Shown here in pieces: positions 27,523 to 37,300 of a stretch of 64,000 nucleotides of DNA (positions are counted from its first letter, which is position 1; the number at the start of each line of letters is the position of its first letter). The notes under the pieces were generated by a model. The model worked only from the letters and a program-made list of their open reading frames with translations, had not been told where the DNA came from and did not search any database. The stretch comes from SZUA-584 sp040768905 (lineage in GTDB: Bacteria > Bacillota > Clostridia > Christensenellales > SZUA-584): positions 2,170,001 to 2,234,000 of the forward strand of contig JAXGMA010000001.1 of assembly GCA_040768905.1 (NCBI GenBank), written 5' to 3'. The position numbers were made by a program, and so were the translations under genes.

Positions 27523-27697
27523 AAAACCTGACAAATCTATCGCTACTTAATCGATTAGGGTTGATAAGTATAACAATTGGTACTCTTGTCTTCATGACTT
27601 TAGCAGCGCACAATCAAATGTGGCTCACAGCCACTTGCAAAGCCCTTGACTGTGAGATGATAAAGGCTAAAGCTTACTTAAGCTTATAACATCGGAA

Positions 27698-27724
27698 AGG
27701 CGCACCTAATTATATGGTGTGCCT
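27698..27724 (-). terminator. Hairpin downstream of the relaxase gene
   Basis: AGGCGCACC (27698-27706) and GGTGTGCCT (27716-27724) form a nine-pair stem with one G-U type mismatch. It lies about 25 bases past the relaxase stop and is followed by TTTCC on the minus strand. It is a plausible terminator separating the mobilisation transcript from the cargo block. Confidence 0.5.
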
Positions 27725-27750
27725 CAGATGCTACATTGAAATTCGCCTCG

Positions 27751-29226
27751 TCAGCGCTGATGTTTATCCAGATTATTTGCTTCATACTGCTCCAGCTTAT
27801 CTATAACTGCTCGTTTTTCCTTTACATGTTTGTTAAGCTGCAAAGCATGATCGCACATCTTTATCTCATGCCGGAAATGCCGGATGTCGCTTGTGAATTG
27901 CGCCAGCTTGGATTCAACCTCGCTCTGCCTGTCAATCAACGTTTGAATCTGAGCATCTGTTACATATCCCGCTTCTTTCAATATGCGAACCGCCGCCGAA
28001 TATTTATCGTGTTCGGCCTTCATCGCAACAAAGCACTCGTCACGATATAAAGCATAAGCGTGGGCATATTTGTTACGGTCAACCACAGCGTCGAAAAGCA
28101 GCGAATCTTCTTCAGTATCTTTTTTCAACTGCGCCTGATCGCGCTTTATCAGTCCGATTGTTTCAAAGCATTTGTCCTTATATCGCTCTACGCTCTCAAT
28201 AGTATCGAGGTTGCGCAGCTTCGTAAAATTAATCGTCTTAATCATGGCATCAAATCGTATTAAATCCTCCTTTACCATATTGCTCACACTGTCGGGTGCT
28301 TTGTTCTTTTTGACCTGCCCAAGTAGATACATGTAGTGCAGACACAAGGCTCGAAAGCTGCCCTTTCTGACCTTGGGGAAGGGTTTATAGTCGTTTTTAC
28401 TATTCACATACGTCTGCATGTTCTTGAATTCAGTTGTGGACCTCAGCCCCGCAATCCGACGCTGTATGTTCTCAAGCGAATAGTTGTGGCCCAGCTTGTA
28501 CCCGCGCGAATAACGGTCTTTTCCCATCGGAAGGAATGCAATGTGTTTCCCTTGTTTGATTTCATAGCCCTTGAGCCGCATGAGAACAAGAAAATTGCCA
28601 AAGTCATATGCCTGCTGGATGCAATCATCAATATCCATGCGGATAAGCGATTGCCATGAGGTGCGTTTTCCTTGTCGCGCCAGCCATTCTATGTACGACA
28701 GCGACTTTTTTTCTTCTTTGGGTACGACCACCGACAATCCGTGTTCACGGCATAGCTGGTCGGACGCTTCCCGTATACCATTAAACAGGTCTTTAGCGGT
28801 ATCCCGATATTTTTTACCTGTGATGACCGATACCGAATTGACAACTATGTGGGAATGGATATGCTCTTTGTCGATATGCGTCCCAATAACCACCTCGTAA
28901 TCGCCAAAGCTGCGCTGCGCAAGTTCAATGGCGATTTCGTGTGCTTCTTCGGCAGTCACTTCACCCGGCTTGAACGATTGGATGATATGATACCCCAGCC
29001 TGCCACCAGTAGCGTTTTTGCGTTTTTTTGTCGCCATCATGTCCTGATATGCCGTCTCCAGATTGCAGTTCAGCGCCGTTTTGTATTCCTTCATGAGAGT
29101 CACGGTCTTGTCATCATTGGTGGCGTATTCGAGCATATCGTCCAGCGATGTTTTTTCGTCGTTCAGGACATATCCCACCCTGTCATCCAGCCTTTGATGA
29201 ATCACAAACTTTTTAGTGATCGCCAT
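27751..29226 (-). CDS. Relaxase/mobilisation nuclease (MobP-like)
   Basis: A 491-residue relaxase that nicks the transfer origin and pilots the strand through the type IV channel. The metal-binding three-histidine motif is HIDKEHIHSH at residues 117-126, preceded by GGRLGYHIIQSFKPGEVTAE, both typical of the MobA/VirD2-type relaxase fold. The candidate catalytic tyrosine is Y19 (RVGYVLN). The remaining 300 residues are helical and end in a coiled coil rich in Lys/Glu (VESKLAQFTSDIRHFRHEIK). The ATG at 29226 is one base from the end of mobC, so the two are co-translated. The candidate transfer origin lies upstream of mobC. Confidence 0.92.
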   Translation of the reverse strand: MAITKKFVIHQRLDDRVGYVLNDEKTSLDDMLEYATNDDKTVTLMKEYKTALNCNLETAYQDMMATKKRKNATGGRLGYHIIQSFKPGEVTAEEAHEIAIELAQRSFGDYEVVIGTHIDKEHIHSHIVVNSVSVITGKKYRDTAKDLFNGIREASDQLCREHGLSVVVPKEEKKSLSYIEWLARQGKRTSWQSLIRMDIDDCIQQAYDFGNFLVLMRLKGYEIKQGKHIAFLPMGKDRYSRGYKLGHNYSLENIQRRIAGLRSTTEFKNMQTYVNSKNDYKPFPKVRKGSFRALCLHYMYLLGQVKKNKAPDSVSNMVKEDLIRFDAMIKTINFTKLRNLDTIESVERYKDKCFETIGLIKRDQAQLKKDTEEDSLLFDAVVDRNKYAHAYALYRDECFVAMKAEHDKYSAAVRILKEAGYVTDAQIQTLIDRQSEVESKLAQFTSDIRHFRHEIKMCDHALQLNKHVKEKRAVIDKLEQYEANNLDKHQR

Positions 29227-29227
29227 A

Positions 29228-29536
29228 TCAGCAAATTCGTTTCATAAGTTGCCAGCATTTATCCACCATGATAAGAAGCCCGTCTATCTTTTTGGGATCG
29301 ACATATCCGGTCGCGTTGGCGATCTTCGCCATCTGGTTGGTGTTATTGGCTATGGTGGATACAAGGCGGTATATCTGGATAACGTCCTCTGATGGCTTGG
29401 GCTGGATGTTGGTTTTCAATATGAGACTGCGCAGTAGTTCGGATTTTTTCAGGCCGGTCACGGCCAATTGCTTTTCAAAGTGCCTGTTCTCCTTTTCGTC
29501 CATATAGAAAAGACAGGCATATTTTCTTTTTCTCAT
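29228..29536 (-). CDS. mobC: MobC-like relaxosome accessory protein
   Basis: A 102-residue protein with the MobC pattern: an N-terminal ribbon-helix-helix-like part (FYMDEKENRHFEKQLAVTGL then KKSELLRSLIL) followed by NNTNQMAKIANATGYVDPKK and a helical tail. MobC proteins bind the transfer origin and help the relaxase open the DNA. The gene abuts the relaxase gene and follows a 410-base non-coding region that is the best oriT candidate. The ATG at 29536 has GAAGGAC-type spacing before it. Length is normal for the family. Confidence 0.88.
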   Translation of the reverse strand: MRKRKYACLFYMDEKENRHFEKQLAVTGLKKSELLRSLILKTNIQPKPSEDVIQIYRLVSTIANNTNQMAKIANATGYVDPKKIDGLLIMVDKCWQLMKRIC

Positions 29537-29948
29537 ATACCGTCCTTCTTTCAGTTTTCAGCGGCACGCCGCAAATTTAGAGGGTTCAAGGGAGCGCGAG
29601 CTCCCTTGCAAGAGAGCATTTGTATAAACAGATGCCATGCTTGCAACTGCTAAAAACGCAGTTTTTGCCCACTACCCACAACATGGTTGGGTTATGAACA
29701 CACTGTATTGAAAGGGATGGCTACAGGCTGAAAAAACAAATCGAGCTGCCGCGCTGACCACTGCATATCTGTTCTGATGCTCCGTCAGCCCATAAAACCA
29801 CCCTTAGAACCGGCTCAAGTTGCCGGAATCAAAAAACGCCGTACTTAACGTACAGCGAACTCCAAAAAGACCACCTTTTTGCCGATTTTCATGTGCGAAC
29901 AACGTGTACAGAACTGATCAAAACGCTATACACAGGGTACAGCACTTA
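29537..29948. other. Non-coding region upstream of mobC, candidate oriT
   Basis: About 410 bases without a credible gene, directly upstream of mobC-relaxase. It contains a perfect nine-pair stem with a GCGA tetraloop (CAAGGGAGC at 29587-29595, GCTCCCTTG at 29600-29608) and smaller repeats such as GTAC-TTAAC-GTAC near 29850. Transfer origins of relaxases of this class usually lie just here, but I cannot point to the nick site. Confidence 0.5.
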
Positions 29949-30356
29949 TTACCTTGCCTGCGTCATGTCCTGCCGCTGCGCCTGATCGCGCTCAAATGGC
30001 TCGGATTTTTGCAGTGCGTTGTCAATTGCGTCGTGGCCGTCCTGCTGCTCGCGTCGCTTTGTCCTGTTGAGGAACACAACTTCCTGGGCGTTGATGTTGA
30101 GCTGCGCCCTTGGCTTATTGTCGTTATCCAAGTAGGCGCTGGCTCGAACCGTCCCTTCGACGCAGACCTGCGAACCCTTTTGCAGATAATCCCGACATGC
30201 TTCGGCCTGTTTGTCAAAAGCCGATACCCGCACAAATTCGGTATTGTCCTTGTTGAACGGATCATTGATGGCGATCTTGAAGTTGCAATACTTCACGTCA
30301 CCCTTCTCGCCGTACACCGGATCAGCGGTCAAATTTCCAATTTCTTTGACTTTCAT
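29949..30356 (-). CDS. ssb: Single-stranded DNA-binding protein
   Basis: A 135-residue OB-fold protein of the SSB family, atypically short at its N-terminus. Segments KYCNFKIAINDPFNKDNTEF, FVRVSAFDKQAEACRDYLQK and GSQVCVEGTVRASAYLDNDN are the core strands. The C-terminal tail (KSEPFERDQAQRQDMTQAR) lacks the acidic DDDIPF-type tip of chromosomal SSB, common for plasmid-type versions. It should protect single-stranded DNA during transfer and replication of the element. The ATG at 30356 follows GGAGGAATCAAA. It follows the primase gene by 44 bases, an arrangement that fits conjugative DNA processing. Confidence 0.9.
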   Translation of the reverse strand: MKVKEIGNLTADPVYGEKGDVKYCNFKIAINDPFNKDNTEFVRVSAFDKQAEACRDYLQKGSQVCVEGTVRASAYLDNDNKPRAQLNINAQEVVFLNRTKRREQQDGHDAIDNALQKSEPFERDQAQRQDMTQAR

Positions 30357-30400
30357 TTTGATTCCTCCTATAGTTTTAATATGATCAACAACACCGTCAT

Positions 30401-31336
30401 TCATCTTTCCGGTATCGTTGAATCCGTACTGTTCGTTAAAGCTTCATTCCAATCTTTACTTCGCTCGGGCGGGGAAGAGGACACCGCGTAGCCCATACCC
30501 ATCAGCTTGTTCATAATAAAGAAGCTCGCGCCTATGCCTACCGCGTCGTTATCCAGACACAATTCCACCTCGCGAATTTCAGGATTGTCTTTCAGGTATT
30601 GCTCCAGCGCCTTGGGCAAATTCGCCTCATCGGTATGCTTCTTAGGCGCATACGCGCCGCCGATGGACAGGTAATGCGCCCGCCCTATATCATCACGTAG
30701 CGTCGCCACGGACAGCACATCGATGGCGCTCTCCGACACGACGAGCTTTCTGCTTACAGTGTCCGGCTGGATTGAAAAACTATACCGTTTATCGCTGCCT
30801 TCCACTTCACCTTTGAACGGATTGCTCATATGCGGCCATGTGCCGCGCAGGGCAGCGTACTTGGGCGCATGACCATCGAAGCCCACAAACACCGCATTTC
30901 TGTACTCGGCGCTTTCATAGACCAGCCCTTTGCTTATACAATATTGGATGATATCATCGGCAATTCCACGGCGTCTCAGATACTCAATCACCATACGATT
31001 ATTACTATTCGCTGCGGGCAGGACAAAGGGCTTTTTCTTTTTTGGTTCAATGCGCGTTTCTGTATTTTGGGCGGGCATACCATTGCATAGCTGCAAAACG
31101 GTAGTCACAAAGTCCATGTTTCTTACCTTGATCAGATACTGCAACGCCGTCTTGCCGCCGATATCCCTTGATTTCCAATGCCATAAGCCGTTCTCGGAGA
31201 TGATCAAGCTGTCGTGTTCTTTCGTACAATAATCGTTGCCTTTCCGCACTAAGTTCTGCGGCTCATATAGCCGCATATACGACAGCAGGTCAAGAGCCTT
31301 GGCGTTCCTGACCTGCTCTTCCGTGACTCTCGGCAT
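30401..31336 (-). CDS. DUF3991/Toprim-domain DNA primase-like protein
   Basis: A 311-residue primase-type protein. The N-terminal part has a zinc-finger-like fold remnant (KGNDYCTKEHDSLIISENG, LWHWKSRDIGGKTALQYLIK), as in the DUF3991 family. The C-terminal half holds the Toprim core, with VVSESAIDVLSVATL as the glutamate strand near residue 205 and EVELCLDNDAVGIGASF as the DxD strand near 265. It probably primes synthesis of the complementary strand of the element after transfer. The ATG at 31336 starts one base after the stop of the giant helicase gene (TGATATG), so it is co-translated; an upstream in-frame start inside the helicase is less likely. Confidence 0.85.
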   Translation of the reverse strand: MPRVTEEQVRNAKALDLLSYMRLYEPQNLVRKGNDYCTKEHDSLIISENGLWHWKSRDIGGKTALQYLIKVRNMDFVTTVLQLCNGMPAQNTETRIEPKKKKPFVLPAANSNNRMVIEYLRRRGIADDIIQYCISKGLVYESAEYRNAVFVGFDGHAPKYAALRGTWPHMSNPFKGEVEGSDKRYSFSIQPDTVSRKLVVSESAIDVLSVATLRDDIGRAHYLSIGGAYAPKKHTDEANLPKALEQYLKDNPEIREVELCLDNDAVGIGASFFIMNKLMGMGYAVSSSPPERSKDWNEALTNSTDSTIPER

Positions 31337-31337
31337 A

Positions 31338-34300
31338 TCAGCGCTCCATATCCGCAATGGCTTCCTCCGGCGCATCGTCGCCGCCTATCTCCATTGCGAC
31401 GTCCTTTGTATCCATCGCCAGCTCATGCGTGAGTTCATCCAATCTCGCGGTCTTTTGTTTCAGTTCAAACTCCTGTGCGAACGGTTTTTCCACCTCCTTT
31501 TTGGCGTTTTCAAGCTGAATCTTTGTGCTTTCAAGATCATGACGGAGGTTATCAAGAGTCACGCCAAATGCATTGATCGCGTTATCCAGCCTGGTCATGT
31601 TACCAAGCGCATCATCGCCCAAATACACCTGATGCGTAATTGCGCCGCGCAGCTCAATATACGGTTCTGTCCGAAGCAGGCTTTCCGTATTGATGGTCAT
31701 GTCAAATCCTTTATATGTGCCGATCACCTGACCACCCAGCTGAAACGCCTGTTTGGCAAACGCCAGCAGCATTTCACCCGCGCTTTTCTTTTCATCATAC
31801 AATGTGCCGTTAAGCGTCATTTCAAAGTCGCGGGTCTGATGAGGCATGGCTGTCTGTATGTCCGCTTCATACCCACTGATTCGCAGTTCAATCGCTCTTA
31901 TTTTTTCAGGCAGCGTCGTGGATATCTGTTCTTGTAATCGGTATAAGCGGTTTTTATGTTCAGCCTTGAGTATGCGCAGCTTACCCACCTCAACATCCAG
32001 TTCCATGCGCTCCTTAATCAGTGGATTGCCCGTCGCCAGCGCCTTAACCTCGGCGTAAGAGAGCACCGCTTCGTCGATATCGTCCATGCTTCGGACGGGC
32101 GCTTTGCTCGTCATGATCTGCGATATGAACCGCTGTTTCTGTTCCAGAAGCTGCCACGAATAGCTGTCAAACGTGTTCTCCGTGATATACCTGTAGATCT
32201 CAACCTCCTCATATGTGTTGCCCTGACGGAGTATGCGCCCGTCACGTTGCGCCATGTCAGCGGGCTTCCAGCCAACGTCTGCGTGGTGAACGGCTTTGAG
32301 CCTGTCCTGAATGTTGACGCCGCTGCCCATCATATACGTCGAGCCTAAGATGATACGTATCTCGCCGCTTCTGACCTTGGCAAACAGCGCGGCCTTTTGC
32401 TTCTCGTTTTTTGCCTCATGGATGAACGCAATATGCTCAGCGGGAATGCCTTTATCCACCCATTTTTTCTTCAAATCCTCATATACATTGAATTCGCCGT
32501 TGAACTTGGGCGTGGACAAATCGCAAAAAACGATCTGTGCGCCCTTGTTTGCCGCTTCGCGCTCCCATATGTCGTAGACGTTGCGCATTAACGCGTTGAC
32601 CTTGCTGTTCGGGTCATCCGGCAGACATGGGTTGGCAAGCCGTTGGTCAAGCGCTATTTTCCTGCCATCATTTGTTATGACCAACATATTATCTTGGGAG
32701 GCATCAACCTGGCCGTTGCGCACAGAGTCGGCTCGGTCACCCAGCTCCAAAATCATCTTGCGCTGAAAATCCGTAGGCTTGGTAATAATCGTCTGGGTTT
32801 TTTCGCCCTTGAGCTTTGGAATAGGGAGATCAAGCATGTCGCCAGTTTGAATATCCGCCGTTTCCTTGAACATCGATATTAGTTCCGGCAGATTGTAGAA
32901 ACGGTTAAACCGCGTTTTTATACGAAAACGGTTGCCTTCCGGCGCAACTTCATAAGCGGCCTGCGCTTCGCCGAACACCGATGCCCAGTTGTCAAAATGG
33001 TAAAGATCACGATGTTCGAGCTCGTGCCTTTGCAGATACCGCTGCATGGTAAACATCTCAACCATGCTGTTACTGATGGGCGTTCCTGTCGCAAACGTAA
33101 CGCCCTTGCCGCCGGTCAGCTCATCCAGATACCGGCACTTCATGTACATGTCCATTGCTTTTTGAGCCTGCGTCTGCTGAACACCAGCTACGTTCCGCAT
33201 TTTCGTCACCACGAACAAATTTTTGTGCGAATGTGCCTCGTCAACAAACAGCCTGTCCACACCCAATTCCTCAAACGTCACTACATCATCTTTGCGCGAT
33301 TGATCATTAAGCTGTTCCAGTTTCTTCTCAAGCGCTTTTTTCGTCCGTTCCATCTGCTTGACGTTGAACGATTGTGCGCTGTAACGCCTTTCATATGTGA
33401 TAGCAGAAGTGATTTCATCGATTTCCCTCTCAAGGGTGCGAATCTGACGCTGTGCGGACAGTGGTATTTTCTCAAACTGCGAGTGCCCGATGATGACAAT
33501 ATCGTAATCGCCAGTGGCGATTTTGCTGCAAAAGCGCTTGCGGTTATGCTGCTGAAAGTCCTTTTTTGTGGTCACAAGCACCTTGGCCGCCGGGTACAGC
33601 CGCAGCGTTTCAGCGGCGATCTGTTCCGTCAAATGGTTGGGCACGGTAATCATGCTTTTGGCGGACAGTCCCAGCCGCTTACTCTCCATGGCTGCGGCAA
33701 TCATGGTGAACGATTTGCCCGCACCGACACAATGTGCCAGCAGCGTATTGCCACCATAAAGCTGCCGTGCCACGGCGTTGCGCTGATGCGGCCGGAGCTC
33801 CAGTATCGGGTTCATACCCTCAAAGACCAAATGGTCGCCGTTGTACTCGCGGGGACGGATGTTGTTAAAATGCTCGTTGTAATAGCTGACTAAATACTTG
33901 CGTCGATCTTCGTCCCTGAATATCCAGTCTTTGAACGCGTCGCGGATGAGATTCTGCTTTTGCATCGCAAAGAATGTCTCTTTTGTATTGAGAACGTATT
34001 CTTCCTTGCCGTCCGGATGCACCACCTTGTCCGTGATACGCACGTTTTTCTGATTCAGCGTTTCCTCTATGATCTGGTAGGCGTTAATGCGCGATGTGCC
34101 GTATGCTTCACGGGCGGCGATACTGTCACCGTCCATGGACTTATTCGACACATGCCACGCGCCGGTGTACTTTGAGTAGGAAACGTTGATGCTGTGTTTC
34201 GCGTAATACGAGGTATCCAGCAACTCAAACATGAATTCCTCAATATACTTCGCGGGTATCCACACCGTCCCCAGCTTAACCTCGATATCCGCGGCCTCAA

Positions 34301-37300
34301 GGTCTTCGGGTTGCACGGCTTCCAGCGCCGGTACATGATGCGCGAATTCAGGATGCGTTTCCGCCATCAGCCTCCCGGTCTTGAGCTTTTCGCGCACGTT
34401 GCCGGACAGATACTCGTCCGCAGTCAAAAAGCTGTCATATGGATTGTTCAGATCACTAAGCGGGTCTTTGAAGATGACGTTTTTCAGTTCCTCAATGACT
34501 GTCTGTGGTTCCTTGCCCGTGAGCGCGCTCATGTAGCCGATATCCACCTTTGCTTTTTCGCCTATGCTCACCGCCAGCGCTTCAGCGGAAGTATCCACGT
34601 GGGTTATGGCCTTTCGCGGGCGTATCGTCTGTTTTGTGAATATATCCGCTTTACCCTTGAAATTCCCGTCCTCGTCGATGTCTTCCAACGACGAGAGTAG
34701 GTAATAGTCGCTGTCGTCGGAGAAAGCCAAACGATTCGCGCGGTCGTTGATCCGGCCATATTCTTTGACATATTCGTCATACTGGCTGTTCAAGCGGGAC
34801 TGCGCTTTCCTGATCTCAAAATCCCCGTGTCCTTCAAGCTGAGTATCGATCAGGTTATGCAGCGTTTTGGATAGAGCGAGCATACCCCTGATTCTTTTTT
34901 CAGCCGTCTCATTGGTTTCAAATAAGACCATACGCGCGTTTTCGCGGTAATACAGCTTTTCGTCCACCACGGTGAACGAGTAGTTTTTCACATTGGGGTC
35001 TGCCGGGATGGACGTGTCGTAGTCATCGGGCTCGTCCATCATGTACCCGTCATCTATCTCGGCGTCGATATGGGATATGGCGTCGGTGAGCTGCTCGCCT
35101 AAATCGGCGTCCTCAAAGGGGATGCAGGCTGTTTCATTTTCGTTACCGTACATGCCTTTCCAGAACACCATCTTGCCCAAAACCATATGGGGGTTGTCGA
35201 TGTAATACTGGTTGATAGGTACACCGTTCGCTGTTTGACCAATCTGAACCCACGCTGGCTCGATATCCTGCAAACTATCGCGTTTCTTAAGGAACAGTAT
35301 GTCGCTCGTGACTTCGGTTCCGGCGTTGGCCTTGAACGCGTTATTGGGCAGACGGATTGCGCCGACAAGCTCCGCGTGCTGTGCCAGATACTTTCTGACG
35401 CTGCTGTTTTGCTTGTCAAGCGTCCCCTTTGAGGTGATCAGGGCGGCGATACCACCGGGGCGCACCTTATCAAGGCATTTCGCTATGAAATAATCGTGGA
35501 TGTAGAAATTGTGTTTGGCGTACCGCTTGTCGATGACGCCATATGAACCAAACGGCACGTTGCCAACCGCCACGTCAAAAAAGTTGTCCTGAAACGCCGT
35601 ATGCTCAAAGCCTGTGATCTGTATGTTCTCACGCTGGTAAAGCTGCTGCGCGATGCGCCCCGACACACTGTCAATCTCCACACCGTACAGATTGGATTCG
35701 CTGAGCGACGGCGGCAGCAGCCCCAAGAAGTTACCGATGCCGCAGACGGGTTCGAGAATATTGCCGCCCGAAAACCCCATGCTTTCAAGCGCTTTATATA
35801 TGGCCTTAATCACCACGGGAGCGGTGTAATGGGCGTTCAGCGTAGAAGCACGGGCGGCCTTGTATTCCGTTTCATCCAGCAGAGACTTCAATTCGGCGTA
35901 TTCATCGCTCCAAGCGCCATCCGTCTCATCGAAGGCTTTGGCAAGACCGCCCCATCCGACGTACTGCGACAAAACCTCTTGCTCGTCGGCGGTCGCCAGC
36001 CTGCTTTCGTTTTCAATCTGTTTAAGAAGTTTGATGGCGGCGATATTGCGATGGTACTTTTCCTTTGCGCCGCCAACACCCAAGTTATCGTCCGTGATGT
36101 GGTAATTGGTGCGCTCACCTTGCGTTTTCTCGGACTGAGGATATCTCTCCAGCAGGCGGGCAAAGCTCTCTTTGCTTTCGGCGCGCATAATAGGATATGT
36201 GAGCGACGGATCGCTCAGATGGATGTCGAACATGCCGATTTTCTCAATGATAAAGGGCTTGCCATCCTCCAGATAGACCGTATCGCCTTGCTTATAGGGC
36301 AGCGGTTTCGGTTTGGCAGCATCGTTTTTGCTGCGTTCCACATCAAGCCATTCAGCTGCTTCCTTGTCGGAAACGGCTTTCCTGACTTCATCCAGATAAG
36401 CATTGGCTTGCCATTCGCTGATGAAGCTCTCGGTAACGCCGTCATCATCAACATAGTAGTCATCGGTAATATCGTCCCAAATGGCATAGCCTTCTTCGGT
36501 TTCCACCACGGCGAACCGTTCATATGGTTCTACCGCGCTTTCTTGGGCTATTTTTTCGGCGGTCGCCAGCAGCCTGTCTGCTTCAGCCTGACCTTCTGGG
36601 CTATTCAGCCGTTCCCGAATGACGATGGGATCAACATCGTTCATACTGTCATCCGCAGAAAAAGCGGAGGGCTGTTCGCTCTCCGCTTGCGGGGTTGTTT
36701 CTTCTGGCCGTGCTGCCGGTGGCGATAGTCTTGTTGCACTGAACAAATCGTCGGGGATGTCGAAGCCGTATTCGCGCCCTTTATCGTCAAAAAGGATGGG
36801 CTGTGATTCTTTATAGGGGTCGTGGTAGCTGGCCCTGATCAGCACATGCCCCTGAAATTCAAGGTTGCGCAGCCATGTGTTCAGAAAAGAAGTGAGTTCC
36901 CGGCTAAGCTTAGGACTCCATTGATTGTTTTCAAGGTACACCTCCTGATACACGCCCAGATAGTCGTTTTGATATGTGGCGGGCAGGACTTCCTTCTTGT
37001 CAAAATCGACGATAAGCTCCATATCGGGGTCGGCCATGAGGTCGCCGTTCTGTTTGCCGTAATGCGCTATAGCCAAACGGTTGTCGCCGATCCATTCGAT
37101 GCTCAAGTCCATGAAACTGTCGGCAGATAGTGTGGCATGGCGGTAGCGCTTGTCCATGATATGCGGCGCTATGGCTTCAAGCCGTGCAAAGTTCATCTGG
37201 CTTTGCGTCCGGCGCTTTTTCTCATCGGGCAAAGTCGTTTCTTTTGGAACGGCCTCTATAACAAAAGGAGCCTCGTCAGCTCCTATTGTTTCGGTATTTT

